A stretch of DNA of 64,000 nt from Mycolicibacterium boenickei (GTDB taxonomy: Bacteria > Actinomycetota > Actinomycetes > Mycobacteriales > Mycobacteriaceae), in contig NZ_AP022579.1 of assembly GCF_010731295.1 (NCBI RefSeq), positions 2,976,001 to 3,040,000 on the forward strand, in the 5' to 3' direction. Made by a program: the position numbers and the translations under genes. Positions 45,272-57,400 of the stretch are shown here, one piece after another (position 1 is the first letter of the stretch; the number at the start of each line of letters is the position of its first letter). The notes beneath the pieces are model-generated. The model had not been told where the DNA came from, ran no database searches, and saw only the letters and a program-made list of their open reading frames with translations.

Positions 45272-48200
45272 TTACCCGAATGCCAGATCGATGATCTCCT
45301 GCTGCTCGACGGCGTGCACCTTCGACGACCCTGAGGACGGGGCCGACATCGCCCGCCGCGAGATCCGCTTGATCGGGGTGAAGTAGTCCGGCAGGACCTC
45401 CGGCAGGGTCAGACCGAGCGACGGCCACGCCCCCTGGTTGGCCGGCTCCTCCTGCACCCAGAACTTCTCCGTGACGTTCGGGTAGCGGTCCAGGGTCTCG
45501 GCCAGCCGGCGCCGCGGCAGCGGGGCGAGCTGTTCGAGACGCACGATCGCGACGTCCTCACGGTTGTCCTTGGCCTTGCGCGCCGCCAGGTCGTAGTAGA
45601 TCTTGCCGCTGCACAGCAGCACGCGGGTGACCTTGCCGCGGTCGCCTTCACCGTCGGTGTAGACGGGTTCCTCCAGCACCGAGCGGAACTTGTTCTCGGT
45701 GAAGTCGCGGATGTCGCTGACGGCGGCCTTGTTGCGCAGCATCGACTTCGGGGTGAAGACGATCAGCGGACGCTGGATGCCGTCGAGGCCATGGCGGCGC
45801 AACAGGTGGAAGTAGTTCGCCGGGGTCGACGGCACCGCGATGGTCATCGAACCCTCGGCCCACAGTTGCAGGAAGCGCTCGATGCGGCCCGAGGTGTGGT
45901 CAGGACCCTGGCCCTCATGGCCGTGCGGCAGCAGCAGCACGACGTCGGAGAGCTGGCCCCACTTGGCCTCACCGGAGCTGATGAACTCGTCGATTATCGA
46001 CTGGGCGCCGTTGACGAAGTCACCGAACTGGGCCTCCCACAACACCATTGCGTCCGGGTTGCCCACCGAGTAGCCGTATTCGAAGCCCACCGCGGCGTAC
46101 TCCGACAGCGCCGAGTTGTACACCAGCAGCTTGCCGCCGGTGGGCGTGCCGTCGGTGCTCGTGGCCAGCAGCTGCAGCGGGGTGAACTCCTCGCCGGTCT
46201 TGCGGTCGACGATCACAGCGTGGCGCTGGGTGAAGGTGCCGCGCTGGGTGTCCTGGCCGCTCAATCGGACCAGCTTGCCCTCGGAGATGAGTGACCCGAG
46301 CGCCAGCAGCTCGGCGAACGCCCAGTCGACCTTGCCCTCGTAGGCCATCTCCCGGCGCTTCTCCAGCACCGGTTTGACGCGCGGGTGCACGGTGAACCCC
46401 TCCGGCAGGGCCAGGTGGGCATCGCCGATCCGGGCCAGCAGGGACTTGTCCACCGCGGTGGCCAGGCGCTGCGGGATCTGCTGGTCGGCCTCGACCGACT
46501 CGCTGGGCTCGGCCGCGTGCTTCTCCAGTTCGCGCACCTCGTTGAACACGCGCTCGAGCTGGCCCTGGTAGTCGCGCAGGGCGTCCTCGGCCTCTTTCAT
46601 CGAGATGTCACCGCGGCCGATCAGGGCCTCGGTGTAGGCCTTGCGGGAGCCGCGCTTGGTGTCGATGACGTCGTACATGTACGGCTGGGTCATCGACGGG
46701 TCGTCACCCTCGTTGTGTCCGCGGCGGCGGTAGCACAGCATGTCGATGACGACGTCCTTCTTGAACGCCTGGCGGAAGTCCACGGCCAGCCGCGCCACCC
46801 AGGCGCACGCCTCCGGGTCGTCGCCGTTGACGTGGAAGATCGGCGCGCCGATCATCTTGGCGACGTCGGTGCAGTACTCGCTGGAGCGCGAATCCGTTGG
46901 CGCCGTGGTGAACCCGATCTGGTTGTTGACCACGATGTGGATGGTGCCGCCGGTGGTGTAGCCGTCCAGCAGGGCGAGGTTCAGCGTCTCGGCGACCACG
47001 CCCTGGCCGGCGAACGCCGCGTCGCCGTGCAGCATCAGCGGGACGACGGGGTACTCACCGGAGACGTCGGCATCTCGGCTGCCGTCGAGCAGATCCTGCT
47101 TGGCGCGGACCAGGCCCTCGAGCACCGGGTCGACGGCTTCGAGGTGCGACGGGTTGGCGGTCAGCGACACCTGGATGTCGTTCTCGCCGAACATCTGGAT
47201 GTAGTTGCCCGACGCACCGAGGTGGTACTTCACGTCACCGGAGCCGTGCGCCTGCGACGGGTTCAGGTTGCCCTCGAACTCGGTGAAGATCTGGCTGTAG
47301 GGCTTGCCGACGATGTTGGCGAGCACGTTGAGCCGGCCGCGGTGGGGCATGCCGATGACGACCTCGGCGAGCGCGTGCTCGGCGCACTGGTCGATCGCGG
47401 CATCCATCATCGGGATGACGGTCTCCGCACCTTCCAGTGAGAAGCGCTTCTGCCCAACGTATTTGGTCTGCAGGAAGGTCTCGAACGCCTCGGCCGCGTT
47501 GAGCTTGCTCAGGATGTACTTCTGTTCGGCGACGGTCGGCTTGTCGTGCTTGATCTCGACGCGGTCCTGGATCCAGCGCTGCTGCTCGGGCTCGAGGATG
47601 TGGGTGTACTCGACACCGATGTGCCGGCAGTACGCGTCGCGCAGCACCGAGAGCACGTCGCGCAGCTTCATGTACTGCTTGCCGGCGAACCCGTCCACCT
47701 TGAACTCGCGGTCCAGGTCCCACAGCGTCAGGCCGTGGCTGTTCACGTCGAGGTCGGGGTGGCTGCGGAAGCGGGTGTTGTCCAGCCGCAGCGGGTCGAT
47801 GTCGGCCATCAGATGGCCGCGGTTGCGGTAGGCCGCGATCAGCTCGATGACGCGGGCGTTCTTGTCGGCGATGGAATCCGGGTTGTCCGTGCGCCAGCGA
47901 ACCGGCTCGTAGGGGATGCCGAGTTCGCGGAAGATCTCGTCGAAGAACTCGTCGTCGAGCAGCAGCTGGTGGATGGTGCGCAGGAAGTCGCCGGACTCCG
48001 CACCCTGGATGATGCGGTGGTCGTAGGTCGAGGTCAGGGTGATCAGCTTGCCGATGCCCAGGTCGGCGATGCGCTCCTCGCTGGCGCCCTGGAACTCGGC
48101 CGGGTACTCCATGGCGCCGGCACCGATGATGGCGCCTTGGCCCTGCATGAGCCGCGGCACCGAGTGCACGGTGCCGATGGTGCCCGGGTTGGTCAGCGAG

Positions 48201-48985
48201 ATGGTCACGCCGGAGAAGTCCTCGGCGGTCAGCTTGCCGTCGCGGGCCCGCCGCACGATGTCCTCGTAGGCCGCGATGAACTGGCCGAAATGCATGGTCT
48301 CGCAACGCTTGATCGCGGCCACGACCAGTGAGCGGTTGCCGTCCTTGCCGGGCAGGTCGATGGCCAGGCCCAGGTTGGTGTGGGCCGGGGTGATCGCGGC
48401 GGGCTTGCCGTTGGCCTCGGCGAAGTACCGGTTCATGTTCGGGAACTTCTTGACCGCCTGCACGATGGCGTAGCCGAGCAGGTGGGTGAAGCTCACCTTG
48501 CCGCCGCGGGTGCGCTTGAGGTGGTTGTTGATGACGACGCGGTTGTCGATCATCAGCTTGGCCGGGATGGCCCGCACGCTCGTCGCGGTGGGCACCTCCA
48601 GCGAGGCGTTCATGTTCTTGACGACGGCGGCCGCGGCGCCGCGCAGCACCTGTGTCTCGTCGCCCTCGGCCGCGGTCGGGCCGGACTTCGCCGGCTTGGC
48701 CGGAGCCGCCTTGGCCGCCGGCTTCGCGGGCGCCGGAGGAGCGGCGGGTGCCGGGGCGGCGGTTGCCGGAGCAGCCGCAGCAGGCGGGGCCGGGGTTGCT
48801 GCCGGCGCGGCAGGCGGCGTCGACTGGCCGTTGGCGACGGTGTTGTCGGTGGTGGGCTCAGGGGAGTAGTCGACCAGAAATTCGTGCCAACTCGGATCCA
48901 CCGAAGAGGGATCCTCGCGGAACTTGCGATACATCTCCTCGACCAACCACTCGTTCTGCCCGAATGGTGAAGGTGAACTGCTCAC
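45272..48985 (-). CDS. kgd: Multifunctional 2-oxoglutarate metabolism enzyme Kgd
   Basis: About 1237 residues from GTG 48985 ([20 protein letters not shown] about 10 bases before). Order: short N-terminal helix that binds E1-type partners, an Ala/Pro-rich linker (about 40-110), an E2-like succinyltransferase domain with [13 protein letters not shown] and [11 protein letters not shown], then the E1 thiamine-diphosphate part with [26 protein letters not shown] and NNQIGF. It acts as 2-oxoglutarate dehydrogenase/decarboxylase and 2-hydroxy-3-oxoadipate synthase, with GarA control at the FHA site. Rv1248c ortholog; the linker is longer than in M. tuberculosis. Confidence 0.95.
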   Translation of the reverse strand: MSSSPSPFGQNEWLVEEMYRKFREDPSSVDPSWHEFLVDYSPEPTTDNTVANGQSTPPAAPAATPAPPAAAAPATAAPAPAAPPAPAKPAAKAAPAKPAKSGPTAAEGDETQVLRGAAAAVVKNMNASLEVPTATSVRAIPAKLMIDNRVVINNHLKRTRGGKVSFTHLLGYAIVQAVKKFPNMNRYFAEANGKPAAITPAHTNLGLAIDLPGKDGNRSLVVAAIKRCETMHFGQFIAAYEDIVRRARDGKLTAEDFSGVTISLTNPGTIGTVHSVPRLMQGQGAIIGAGAMEYPAEFQGASEERIADLGIGKLITLTSTYDHRIIQGAESGDFLRTIHQLLLDDEFFDEIFRELGIPYEPVRWRTDNPDSIADKNARVIELIAAYRNRGHLMADIDPLRLDNTRFRSHPDLDVNSHGLTLWDLDREFKVDGFAGKQYMKLRDVLSVLRDAYCRHIGVEYTHILEPEQQRWIQDRVEIKHDKPTVAEQKYILSKLNAAEAFETFLQTKYVGQKRFSLEGAETVIPMMDAAIDQCAEHALAEVVIGMPHRGRLNVLANIVGKPYSQIFTEFEGNLNPSQAHGSGDVKYHLGASGNYIQMFGENDIQVSLTANPSHLEAVDPVLEGLVRAKQDLLDGSRDADVSGEYPVVPLMLHGDAAFAGQGVVAETLNLALLDGYTTGGTIHIVVNNQIGFTTAPTDSRSSEYCTDVAKMIGAPIFHVNGDDPEACAWVARLAVDFRQAFKKDVVIDMLCYRRRGHNEGDDPSMTQPYMYDVIDTKRGSRKAYTEALIGRGDISMKEAEDALRDYQGQLERVFNEVRELEKHAAEPSESVEADQQIPQRLATAVDKSLLARIGDAHLALPEGFTVHPRVKPVLEKRREMAYEGKVDWAFAELLALGSLISEGKLVRLSGQDTQRGTFTQRHAVIVDRKTGEEFTPLQLLATSTDGTPTGGKLLVYNSALSEYAAVGFEYGYSVGNPDAMVLWEAQFGDFVNGAQSIIDEFISSGEAKWGQLSDVVLLLPHGHEGQGPDHTSGRIERFLQLWAEGSMTIAVPSTPANYFHLLRRHGLDGIQRPLIVFTPKSMLRNKAAVSDIRDFTENKFRSVLEEPVYTDGEGDRGKVTRVLLCSGKIYYDLAARKAKDNREDVAIVRLEQLAPLPRRRLAETLDRYPNVTEKFWVQEEPANQGAWPSLGLTLPEVLPDYFTPIKRISRRAMSAPSSGSSKVHAVEQQEIIDLAFG

Positions 48986-49090
48986 GGCAGACACTCGCCT
49001 CGATTCTTGTGTCCGGCCAGCCGTCACATGCAGGCTCGCCGCTTGTGTTCTTCTGTGGGCGGTTGACCCCGCGCGACCGCCGCATAAAGG

Positions 49091-49897
49091 CTATCGCCTT
49101 TCGATGCCACCCGAGGTCGGCATGGGGGTTGCGGAATTGGCGGACGGCAGCACATGCAGCGTTGCAGGCCACCGCGGCGGGGGCGCACCGAACGCCTGGC
49201 GGGCGTTGGCGACGATCTTCTTACCCATCAGCCGGTTGCCGACACCGCCGATGACAGCACCGATGCCGACCGGCAGCAGCTTGCCGAAAGCCATCGCGCC
49301 GCGCTTGAGCGTATACCGCTTGACGAAGTACTTGACCAGCCGGGAGTTGAGCTGCGAGACCGCGGGCAAGGGCAGTGTCGCGGCACCGTCGGACAGCCAT
49401 GCGCCGCTGGTGCGCCCGGTGCCGAGCAGGTCGGCGATGGCGTGCTTGCTGTCGTCGCCGACGAGGACGGAAAGCACCAGCGCACGGCGCCGTTCCCGGT
49501 GGTCGGCCGGGATGCCGTAGACCTCGGCGACCGCCAGCACGAATACCGAGGTGGCCTCCAGGAAGACGACCGTCTCACCGGCCACGGCCGACAGCGCGGC
49601 CAGGGTTCCGATGCCCGGGAACGCCGCCGCGGAGCCGACGGCCGCACCGCTGGCCATCACCGCGGCCAGGTAGTGCTTCTCGAGCCGCGTCACGATCTCG
49701 GCCGGGGTGGCATCGGGCTGATGGCTGCGCAACCGGTCCACGTACGCCTTGACCGCGGGAGCCTGGACGCGTGAGCTGCGCTCGATGATGGCCGAGAGCA
49801 CCTTGGCCGCGGCGCTGGGATCTTCGGTCTCCTCGACCTTCGCCGGCAGTTGCTTGGACCGCGCAAACACTTCGGGGCCTCCCAGGTGTGAACCCAT
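49091..49897 (-). CDS. Conserved membrane-associated protein (Rv1249c type)
   Basis: 268 residues. I do not recognise a family with a known function. The middle contains hydrophobic segments (YLAAVMASGAAVGSAAAFPGIGTLAALSAVAGETVVFLEATSVFVLAVAEVYGI and AFGKLLPVGIGAVIGGVGNRLMGKKI). It begins ATG 49897 and ends 105 bp upstream of kgd. Position and size match Rv1249c. The Gly/Ala-rich hydrophobic segments resemble those in EcsC-like proteins, but not strongly enough to name it. It might be co-transcribed with kgd. Confidence 0.75.
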   Translation of the reverse strand: MGSHLGGPEVFARSKQLPAKVEETEDPSAAAKVLSAIIERSSRVQAPAVKAYVDRLRSHQPDATPAEIVTRLEKHYLAAVMASGAAVGSAAAFPGIGTLAALSAVAGETVVFLEATSVFVLAVAEVYGIPADHRERRRALVLSVLVGDDSKHAIADLLGTGRTSGAWLSDGAATLPLPAVSQLNSRLVKYFVKRYTLKRGAMAFGKLLPVGIGAVIGGVGNRLMGKKIVANARQAFGAPPPRWPATLHVLPSANSATPMPTSGGIERR

Positions 49898-50010
49898 CGT
49901 TGACTGCCAGGCTAACGAACGACGACCCGCCGCGGGTGCCCGAGGGTGACCGCGGTCACTGCGCGCAGCAAATGGGAAGAAAAAACCTGAATGCGGGGCT
50001 GTTCAACTTC

Positions 50011-51309
50011 ATGGCATCATCGCCCGACGTGGAGCAGACGGCATCGGAAACCGGGCAGGGTCGGATGCCGGGTCGGATCCGGATGATCCTGGTCCTGGGC
50101 GCGCTGGTGGCGCTGGGCCCGTTGACCATCGACATGTATCTGCCTGCGCTGCCCCGGATCGCCGATGAGCTCTCGGTCTCCTCTTCTGTGTCGCAGTTGA
50201 CGCTCACCGGAACCCTGGCCGGGCTGGCTCTGGGGCAGCTGATCGTCGGCCCGCTGTCGGACTCGCTGGGCCGTAGGCGTCCCTTGATGGCGGGCATCGT
50301 CCTGCACATGGTGGCCTCGGTGCTGTGTGTGCTGGCGCCCAACATCGCGATCCTCGGGCTGGCCCGCGGGCTGCAGGGCATGGGCGCGGCGGCTGCCTCG
50401 GTGGTGGCCATCGCCGTGGTCGGTGACCTGTTCACCGGAACGATGGCGGCCACGGTGATGTCGCGGTTGATGCTGGTGCTCGGGGTGGCCCCGGTGCTGG
50501 CCCCGTCGCTGGGCGCGGCCGTGCTGTTGCACGGCTCCTGGCACTGGGTGTTCGTCGCGCTCGTGGTGGTGGCCGGTGGCCTGCTGGCGATGGCCGCGCT
50601 CGCCCTGCCCGAGACGCTGCCGGTTTCGCACCGGCGCCCACTGGCGGTGCGCGGCATCGCCGGTACCTACCTCGAGCTGTTGCGTGACTCGCGTTTCGTG
50701 ATCCTGGTGCTGGTGGCCGCGCTGGGGATGTCCGGCCTGTTCGCCTACATCTCGGCCGCGCCCTTCGTCCTGCAGGGCCACTACGGCCTGGACCAGCAGG
50801 CGTTCGCGCTGGTGTTCGCCGCGGGCGCGATCGCGCTGATCGGTTCCACCCAGTTCAACGTGGTGCTGCTGCGCAGGTTCTCGCCGCAGGCCATCACCGT
50901 GGCGGCGTTGAGCTGGTCGGCGCTGGCCGGGGTGGTGTTCGTGGCGTTGACCGTCGCCCACGTGGGCGGCCTGTCCGCGTTCGTGGTGCCGGTGCTGGCG
51001 ATCCTGGCCGGCATGGGCCTGGTCCTTCCCAACGCCCCGGCGGTCGCACTGTCACGTCATCCCGACGCGGCAGGCACCGCGGCCGCGCTGCTGGGCGCCG
51101 CCCAGTTCGGGCTCGGGGCCGCGGTCGCGCCCGCGATCGGGGCGCTGGGCAACGGTGCACTCGCGTTGTCGTGGGTGATGACGGCGGGCATGGCGATCGC
51201 CTTGGTGGCGCTGCTGCTGGTCGGTCGGCGTAACGGCGATGACGACGCGAGCGAATATTCGGGCGACACGCTCGACATCGTTTCCGAGGCGGTTGTCGAG
51301 CCGGCCTGA
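50011..51309 (+). CDS. Bcr/CflA-type multidrug MFS exporter
   Basis: 432 residues with 12 helices. LGPLTIDMYLPALPRIADEL with Asp in the first helix and VGPLSDSLGRRRPLM (motif A) mark the DHA1 Bcr/CflA subfamily, followed by LARGLQGMGAAAASVVAIAVVGDLF (motif C-like). Confers resistance to bicyclomycin, chloramphenicol or similar in related species. ATG 50011 or upstream ATG 49972. It precedes the DHA2 exporter by 78 bp in the same direction. Confidence 0.88.
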   Translation: MASSPDVEQTASETGQGRMPGRIRMILVLGALVALGPLTIDMYLPALPRIADELSVSSSVSQLTLTGTLAGLALGQLIVGPLSDSLGRRRPLMAGIVLHMVASVLCVLAPNIAILGLARGLQGMGAAAASVVAIAVVGDLFTGTMAATVMSRLMLVLGVAPVLAPSLGAAVLLHGSWHWVFVALVVVAGGLLAMAALALPETLPVSHRRPLAVRGIAGTYLELLRDSRFVILVLVAALGMSGLFAYISAAPFVLQGHYGLDQQAFALVFAAGAIALIGSTQFNVVLLRRFSPQAITVAALSWSALAGVVFVALTVAHVGGLSAFVVPVLAILAGMGLVLPNAPAVALSRHPDAAGTAAALLGAAQFGLGAAVAPAIGALGNGALALSWVMTAGMAIALVALLLVGRRNGDDDASEYSGDTLDIVSEAVVEPA

Positions 51310-51387
51310 CCGGGTCCCGGGTAGCGTCGATCGGGCTCGCCAACATCCCAACGAGGTCGGACCCGAGGCCCAACACACCACATCGAC

Positions 51388-53073
51388 ATGTCCCCAGCGC
51401 TGAACGCCCGCACCCCCAGCCGTGTGCCCGCGCGTCCGGAGAATCCGTGGAACGCGCTGTGGGCCATGATGGTCGGCTTCTTCATGATCCTGGTCGACGC
51501 GACGATCGTCGCGGTCGCCAACCCGACCATCATGGAGCAACTCGGCGCCGACTACGACGGCGTGATCTGGGTGACCAGCGCTTACCTGCTCGCCTATGCG
51601 GTGCCGCTGCTCGTGGCGGGCCGGCTGGGCGATGTGTACGGGCCCAAGAACCTCTACCTGGCCGGGCTGGCCGTCTTCACCGCAGCCTCGCTGTGGTGCG
51701 GTCTGGCAGGCAGCATCGAGATGCTGATCGCCGCGCGGGTGGTGCAGGGTATCGGTGCCGCGTTGTTGACACCCCAGACGTTGTCGACGATCACCCGCAT
51801 CTTCCCGCCCGAGCGGCGCGGCGTGGCGATGAGCGTGTGGGGCGCGACCGCCGGGGTGGCCACGTTGGTCGGGCCGCTGGCCGGCGGTGTGCTCGTCGGG
51901 GGACTGGGCTGGCAGTGGATCTTCTTCGTCAACGTGCCGATCGGCATCCTGGGTCTGGCGCTGGCGGTGTGGTTGGTCCCGGTGTTGCCGACCCAGCCGC
52001 ACCGGTTCGACGTGCTGGGTGTGGTGCTGTCCGGCATCGGCATGTTCCTGATCGTGTTCGCGCTGCAGGAGGGGCAGTCTCGGGACTGGGCGCCGTGGGT
52101 GTGGGCCACCGGAGCGGTCGGTGTCGCGGTGATGGTGGCGTTCGTGTGCTGGCAGGCGGTCAATACCGCCGAGCCGTTGATCCCGCTGCGGATCTTCCAG
52201 GACCGCGACTTCAGTCTGGCCAACCTGGGCGTCGCGACGATCGGCTTCGCGGTCACCGCGATGATCCTGCCGTTGATGTTCTACGCCCAGACCGTGTGCG
52301 GGCTGTCGCCGATCCGCTCGGCGCTGTTGACGGCACCGACCGCGATCGCCAGCGGCGTGCTGGCTCCGGTGGTGGGCCGCATCGTCGACCGGGCCCATCC
52401 GACGCCGGTGATCGGCTTCGGCTTCTCGGCCATGGCGATCGGCTTGACCTGGCTGGCCTTCGAGATGACCCCGACGACGCCGATCTGGCGGCTGCTGCTG
52501 CCGCAGTTGGTGATGGGCATCGGGATGGCTTTCATCTGGTCTCCGCTGGCGGCCACTGCGACGCGAAACCTGCCGCCGGATCTGGCCGGGGCCGGGTCGG
52601 GCGTGTACAACGCCACCCGCCAGGTCGGGTCGGTGCTGGGCAGTGCCGGGATCGCGGCGTACATGACATCGCGAATCGGTGCCGAGATGCCGGGGGCGGC
52701 AGGTGCGGCACCGCGCGGTGAGGGTGCGGTGGCCGAGCTGCCAGAGTTCCTGCACGCCCCGTTCGCGGCGGCGATGTCGCAGGCGATGCTGCTGCCCGCG
52801 TTCGTCGCGCTGTTCGGTGTGGTGGCGGCGTTGTTCCTGCTCGGGTTCGATGCCGAGCCCACTTTTGCGCCGAATCCGGAGCCGTATCTGGATCCCCGTG
52901 ATGACGATGACGACGACTACGTCGAGTTCATCGTGAGCCACGCCCGTCACGACGACGGTGACGCCGTGGACGCCGAGGCGGTGACGGAGTCATTGCGGGC
53001 GCTGCCGCTTGCCGACGATCCGGAGAAATGGGAGAACCTCTACGCCGAGTTCATGGCCGATCGCGACGATTGA
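51388..53073 (+). CDS. EmrB/QacA-type MFS drug exporter with an acidic tail (Rv1250 type)
   Basis: 561 residues; 14 predicted helices of the DHA2 family. [19 protein letters not shown] with Asp in helix 1, [14 protein letters not shown] (motif A) and [18 protein letters not shown] are visible. The cytoplasmic C-terminal ~75 residues are acidic ([13 protein letters not shown]). Ortholog of Rv1250. Its last 23 bases overlap the convergent FAD oxidoreductase gene. Drug specificity unknown. Confidence 0.9.
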   Translation: MSPALNARTPSRVPARPENPWNALWAMMVGFFMILVDATIVAVANPTIMEQLGADYDGVIWVTSAYLLAYAVPLLVAGRLGDVYGPKNLYLAGLAVFTAASLWCGLAGSIEMLIAARVVQGIGAALLTPQTLSTITRIFPPERRGVAMSVWGATAGVATLVGPLAGGVLVGGLGWQWIFFVNVPIGILGLALAVWLVPVLPTQPHRFDVLGVVLSGIGMFLIVFALQEGQSRDWAPWVWATGAVGVAVMVAFVCWQAVNTAEPLIPLRIFQDRDFSLANLGVATIGFAVTAMILPLMFYAQTVCGLSPIRSALLTAPTAIASGVLAPVVGRIVDRAHPTPVIGFGFSAMAIGLTWLAFEMTPTTPIWRLLLPQLVMGIGMAFIWSPLAATATRNLPPDLAGAGSGVYNATRQVGSVLGSAGIAAYMTSRIGAEMPGAAGAAPRGEGAVAELPEFLHAPFAAAMSQAMLLPAFVALFGVVAALFLLGFDAEPTFAPNPEPYLDPRDDDDDDYVEFIVSHARHDDGDAVDAEAVTESLRALPLADDPEKWENLYAEFMADRDD

Positions 53074-54418
53074 ACAGCACGGCGCGGTTGAGGTAGTCGC
53101 CGGGATCGAACGCGGCCTTGACCATCCGCATGGCCGCGATATCGGCCTCGGTGCGTGACATCGCCACGTAGTCGCGCTTGCGGGAGCCGACCCCGTGCTC
53201 GGAGCTGACGTTGCCGCCGCAGTCGGCGATCAGCGTCATCATCGCGGCATACAGCCCTGCTTCGGCGTCGGTGGAGCAGCGCAGCACGTTCAGGTGCAGA
53301 TTGCCCTCGCCTATGTGGCCGAACAGCACCGGGATCGCTTCTGGCGCATGGCCGGCGATCAGTTGAGCGGATGAGTCGGCGAAACCCCGGATCGCCGACA
53401 GCGGCAGCGAGACATCGAATTTCAGTGGCGGGCCGAACAATCCGAGCACCTCGGCCACCGACTCGCGCACCTGCCACAACCGCTGTTGGGCATTCGTATC
53501 GATGCCGACGGCGGGCTCACCGCACAGGTCGGCGCCGTCGAGCGCATCGGCCAGGCGTTCGGTCTGGTCGTTGTCGCCTGCCAGTTCGATCAGCAGTTGC
53601 CAGGCTCCGTCGACCGGGGCGCCCACGCCGAGGTGCTCGGCGGTCAGCGCACTGGCCCGGGCATCGATCAACTCCAGGGCGGCGATGCCTTCGAGGTCCC
53701 GGAACACCCGGCCTGCGCCGACCAGTGCGTCGAGATCGGCGAACCCGCAGATGGCCGTGACCCGGTGGGTGGGGGCGGGGTGCAGCCGCAGATCCAGCCC
53801 GGTGATCACGCCGAGCGTGCCCTCCGCGCCGACAAACAGCGCGGCCAGGTCGTAGCCGGTGTTGTCGCGGCGTACCCGGCTGTGCCGGTGCACCACCGAC
53901 CCGTCGGGCAGTGCGATGTCCAGGCCGAGCACCTGCTCGCCCATGTTGCCGTAGCGCACCGTGCGCAGGCCCCCGGCGTTGGTGGAGGCCATGCCGCCGA
54001 CCGTGGCCGATTCCCGCGCGGCCAGGTCCACCCCGAACACCAGGCCGGCCGCCGTCGCGGCCCGCTGCACGGCGGCCAGCGGAGTCCCGGCGCCGACGCT
54101 GACCCGGCGCTCGACGATGTCGACTGCGCCGATCTCGTTCAGCCGCTCGGTGGACAACAGGATGTCGTCGTTCTCGGGGACCGTCCCGGCCACGAGTGAG
54201 GTGCGGCCGCCCTGCACTGTGACACACGCTCCGGCGTCGCGGCAGGCCCGCAGCACCGCGGCCACCTCCTCGGCGGTGCCGGGGCGGACCAGGGCCGTCG
54301 CCTGCCCGCGGTACCGCCCGGTGTGGTCGACGCAGCGGCCGTCCAACACGTCGGGATCGGTGGTGACGTAACCGGCACCGACGATCCCGGCAAGCGTTTC
54401 GGTAAGCGTTTCAGTCAC
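53051..54418 (-). CDS. GlcD-like FAD-linked oxidoreductase
   Basis: 455 residues. PP-loop FAD-binding domain type 4: [16 protein letters not shown] and [23 protein letters not shown], then the FAD-oxidase C domain with [14 protein letters not shown] and [13 protein letters not shown] carrying metal/His ligands. The family includes D-lactate, glycolate and D-2-hydroxyglutarate dehydrogenases. Rv1257c ortholog by length and sequence. GTG 54418 overlaps the helicase gene stop by 8 bases, showing co-transcription with it. D-2-hydroxy acid substrate is likely; the exact one is open. Confidence 0.9.
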   Translation of the reverse strand: MTETLTETLAGIVGAGYVTTDPDVLDGRCVDHTGRYRGQATALVRPGTAEEVAAVLRACRDAGACVTVQGGRTSLVAGTVPENDDILLSTERLNEIGAVDIVERRVSVGAGTPLAAVQRAATAAGLVFGVDLAARESATVGGMASTNAGGLRTVRYGNMGEQVLGLDIALPDGSVVHRHSRVRRDNTGYDLAALFVGAEGTLGVITGLDLRLHPAPTHRVTAICGFADLDALVGAGRVFRDLEGIAALELIDARASALTAEHLGVGAPVDGAWQLLIELAGDNDQTERLADALDGADLCGEPAVGIDTNAQQRLWQVRESVAEVLGLFGPPLKFDVSLPLSAIRGFADSSAQLIAGHAPEAIPVLFGHIGEGNLHLNVLRCSTDAEAGLYAAMMTLIADCGGNVSSEHGVGSRKRDYVAMSRTEADIAAMRMVKAAFDPGDYLNRAVLFNRRDRP

Positions 54419-57400
54419 CGGATCGGTGTACCACAGGGTCCGTCAGGGCGAGGAACGCACCGAGCGCGATCAGGCTGTTCGGCTGCGCCGGCAGATAATC
54501 GGTGAGCTGGGGTGAGCGCACGATGTACGCGACGTACTTGGCCCGGCTGATCGCCACGTTGAGCCGGTTGCGGTTCAGCAGGAACCCGATCCCGCGGGGC
54601 ACGTCGGCGGCCGAGGACGCCGTCATCGACACGAACACCACCGGCGCCTGCCGGCCCTGGAACTTGTCCACCGTGCCGGCCTGCACGTCGGTGAGGCCTG
54701 CCGCGTCGAGAGCTCGGCGCACCGTGGTCACCTGGGCGTTGTAGGGCGTCACCACCAGGAAGTGCTCCTGGCTCAGCGGTGTGCTGCCGTGCTCGTCGGT
54801 CCAGGTGGTGCCGAGCAGACCGGTGATGGCCGCGACGATGGCGTCGGCCTCTTCGGGACTGTCGGTCGAATTGCCGAGGTGTGGCACCTCGAGTACCCGG
54901 ACCCCGGGCTCGATACTGTCGAGTTTGCGTGCGGCACTGACCTTTTCGTGTGACTGCAGCCGGCCGTCATAGGACAGTCGCGACACCGGGCCGCACACCG
55001 CCGGATGCATCCGGAACGAGCAGTCCAGGAAGTAGCCGCGGTCGACCGGCAGCGTGTGCGCACCCTCGACCAGCCAGCCCAGTGCGGAATCGTCGACCGG
55101 CGCCGGGTGGGTGCCCTGGCAGACCTGGGGCAATTGCTGCGGATCCCCCAGGAGCAGCAGGTTGCGGGCGGCCGGGGCCACCGCGATGGTGTTGGCCAGG
55201 TTGAACTGGCCGGCCTCTTCGATCACCAGCAGGTCGAGGCATTGTCGCGGTACCCGCGCCTCGTTCGCGAAATCCCATGCGGTGCCGCCGATCACGCAGC
55301 CGGGGTGATCCGAGATGAACGAGGCGTAGGCGTTCTCGCTGATGGCCGTCCACCGCGGGTCGTCGCCCTTGCGCTTCTTGGCGACGCGTTCCGGGGCCAC
55401 GCCTGCGTCGAGCACTTGATCCAGCAGATGTTCGATCACCGCGTGTGACTGGGCGACGATGCCGATGCGCCAACGGTGTTCGTTGACCAGGCGGGCGATG
55501 ATCTGCGCCGAGGTGTGGGTTTTGCCGGTGCCGGGCGGGCCGTGCACCGCGATGTATGAGCAATCCAGATCCAGCAGCGCCGCAGTGATGTCGGCGGCGG
55601 TGTCGCCGTTGCGAGGCAGGGGCCCGCCGGTGAGGGTGCGTGGCGGACGCCGCAGCAGTACATCGGTCACCGCGTCGGCGGGCAGCGCCGGCAGACCGGC
55701 GGACACCGTGGCCGCCGTGCTGTCGATGGACACCTGCAGGGGCCGGGTGTTGATCGGCGGGCCAGGCGTCAGGGCGAACGGCACCTGGGTGAAGATCTCA
55801 CCGTCCTTGGGCTGGCGTTCGGTGATCAGCACTTCGGTGGGGGCGTCCGGATTGTCGCAGCCGATGACCGTGGCGCTGCCGAAGCCGCGCCGGTCCGGGT
55901 CGTCGGACAGGCCCGCGGGCGCCGGCGGGGTGTACAGCGCGTAGACGTCGGTACCCAGCTCGCCGGCGTCGATGGCGCCGGTCAACAGGACCTGCCGCTG
56001 CGGTTTGCGGGCCCGCGGCGGAGTGTGCCAGTCGGTGATGACCTCGGCCTTCTCGGCGACGAAAACGCCTGTGCTGTCGGCCCATTCGTCGACCGGGTTG
56101 TTGAGCCGGTCGAAGTGGCCCCACCAGAACGGTTTGTCCTCGCGCTTGTGGAAGCCGCGAGCCGCGGCGATGAGCGCCACCGCCTGCTGCTCGGGGGTTC
56201 GCGGTTCCACTCCGTCCCCGGCGAAGCGCAGCAGCTTGCGGTCGACGGCGTCGGCCTTCTCGATCGGCGCTCCGTCGCGCACCGGTTGTGGGCCGCGCGG
56301 TGGCACCTCGGCTTCGAACGCCCGGTTGATCAGCCAGTCCCGCAGCCGGTGGGTGGACCGGCAGTCGTAGCGGTTGTAGTCCTCGATCTCCTTGAGCACG
56401 GTGGCGGCCTCGTCGTGGTGACCGGCCTCGCGCAGTGCGCAGTAGCGGGCGTATTCGGTGATCGAGTCGGTGGCCTTGGTGACCTCGCCGTCGCGCAGCT
56501 CGTTGCCCATGTACAGCGGTTCAAGCGATTTGATGCTGTAGTTCTCGGTGCCGACGCGAATGCTCTTGCGCACCAACGGAAGCAGGTCGACAAGGATGCC
56601 GTTGCGCAGCAGGTCGTCGACGTCGTTCTCGCCCACTCCGTAGCGGCCGGCCAGGCGCAACAGGGTGCTGCGCTCGTACGGCGCGTAGTGGTAGATGTGC
56701 ATCTTGGGAAAACGCTTGCGCCGCTTGCGGACCAGATCCAGGAAATCGATGAGGACCTGGCGTTCGCTGGCCCGGTCGTGCGCCCACAATGCCTGGAAAT
56801 TGCCCTCCGCGCCAAGGACGCCCCACAGGTATTCCAGCCCCCAATCCTGGCCGTTGGCCGTCCACAGTGGGTCGCCTTCGTAGTCGAAGAACAGATCGCC
56901 CTTGTCCGGATCCGGTAACAGCATCAACGGCTGTGGATCGACGACTTCATAGAGCGGCTTGCCATCTGGCCGCGGCGCCACCTGCAGGCGGGCCTGCCCC
57001 CGCAGCGCGGTCAGGGCGCGCTGGGCCAATCCGGGCACCGCTTCGGCGCGGTCGGCCAATTGGCGGGTGGTGGTGACACCGGCCTCGATGAGCCGGGCGC
57101 GCTGACTGGACCGCATGCCGGCCACCAGGAACAGGTCGTCGGTGGCGCGGATCTGCTGCTCGCATTCACCGCAGCCGAAACACGCCCGCACCGTGTCGTC
57201 GGACCAGTGCACGGCGGTGCCGCCGGTCAGATGATCGTCGAGCAGTGCCTGGAGCGCGGCGCGCCGCGGCCGGTACACCGCCAGCAGTTCGTCGACGCGG
57301 TAGCTGGACATCGCGCCGTCGCCGAGCACCAGGTCCACCTCGTCGGCAACCGGCACACCGGCACCCGACAGGACATCGGCGTAGGCCGCCAGCTGAAGCA

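Noticed and set aside
51052..52950. A 632-codon open frame antisense to the two MFS exporters
   Set aside because: Arg/His/Gln-rich, with no domain, and typical of third-position GC bias; the MFS genes have clear motifs.
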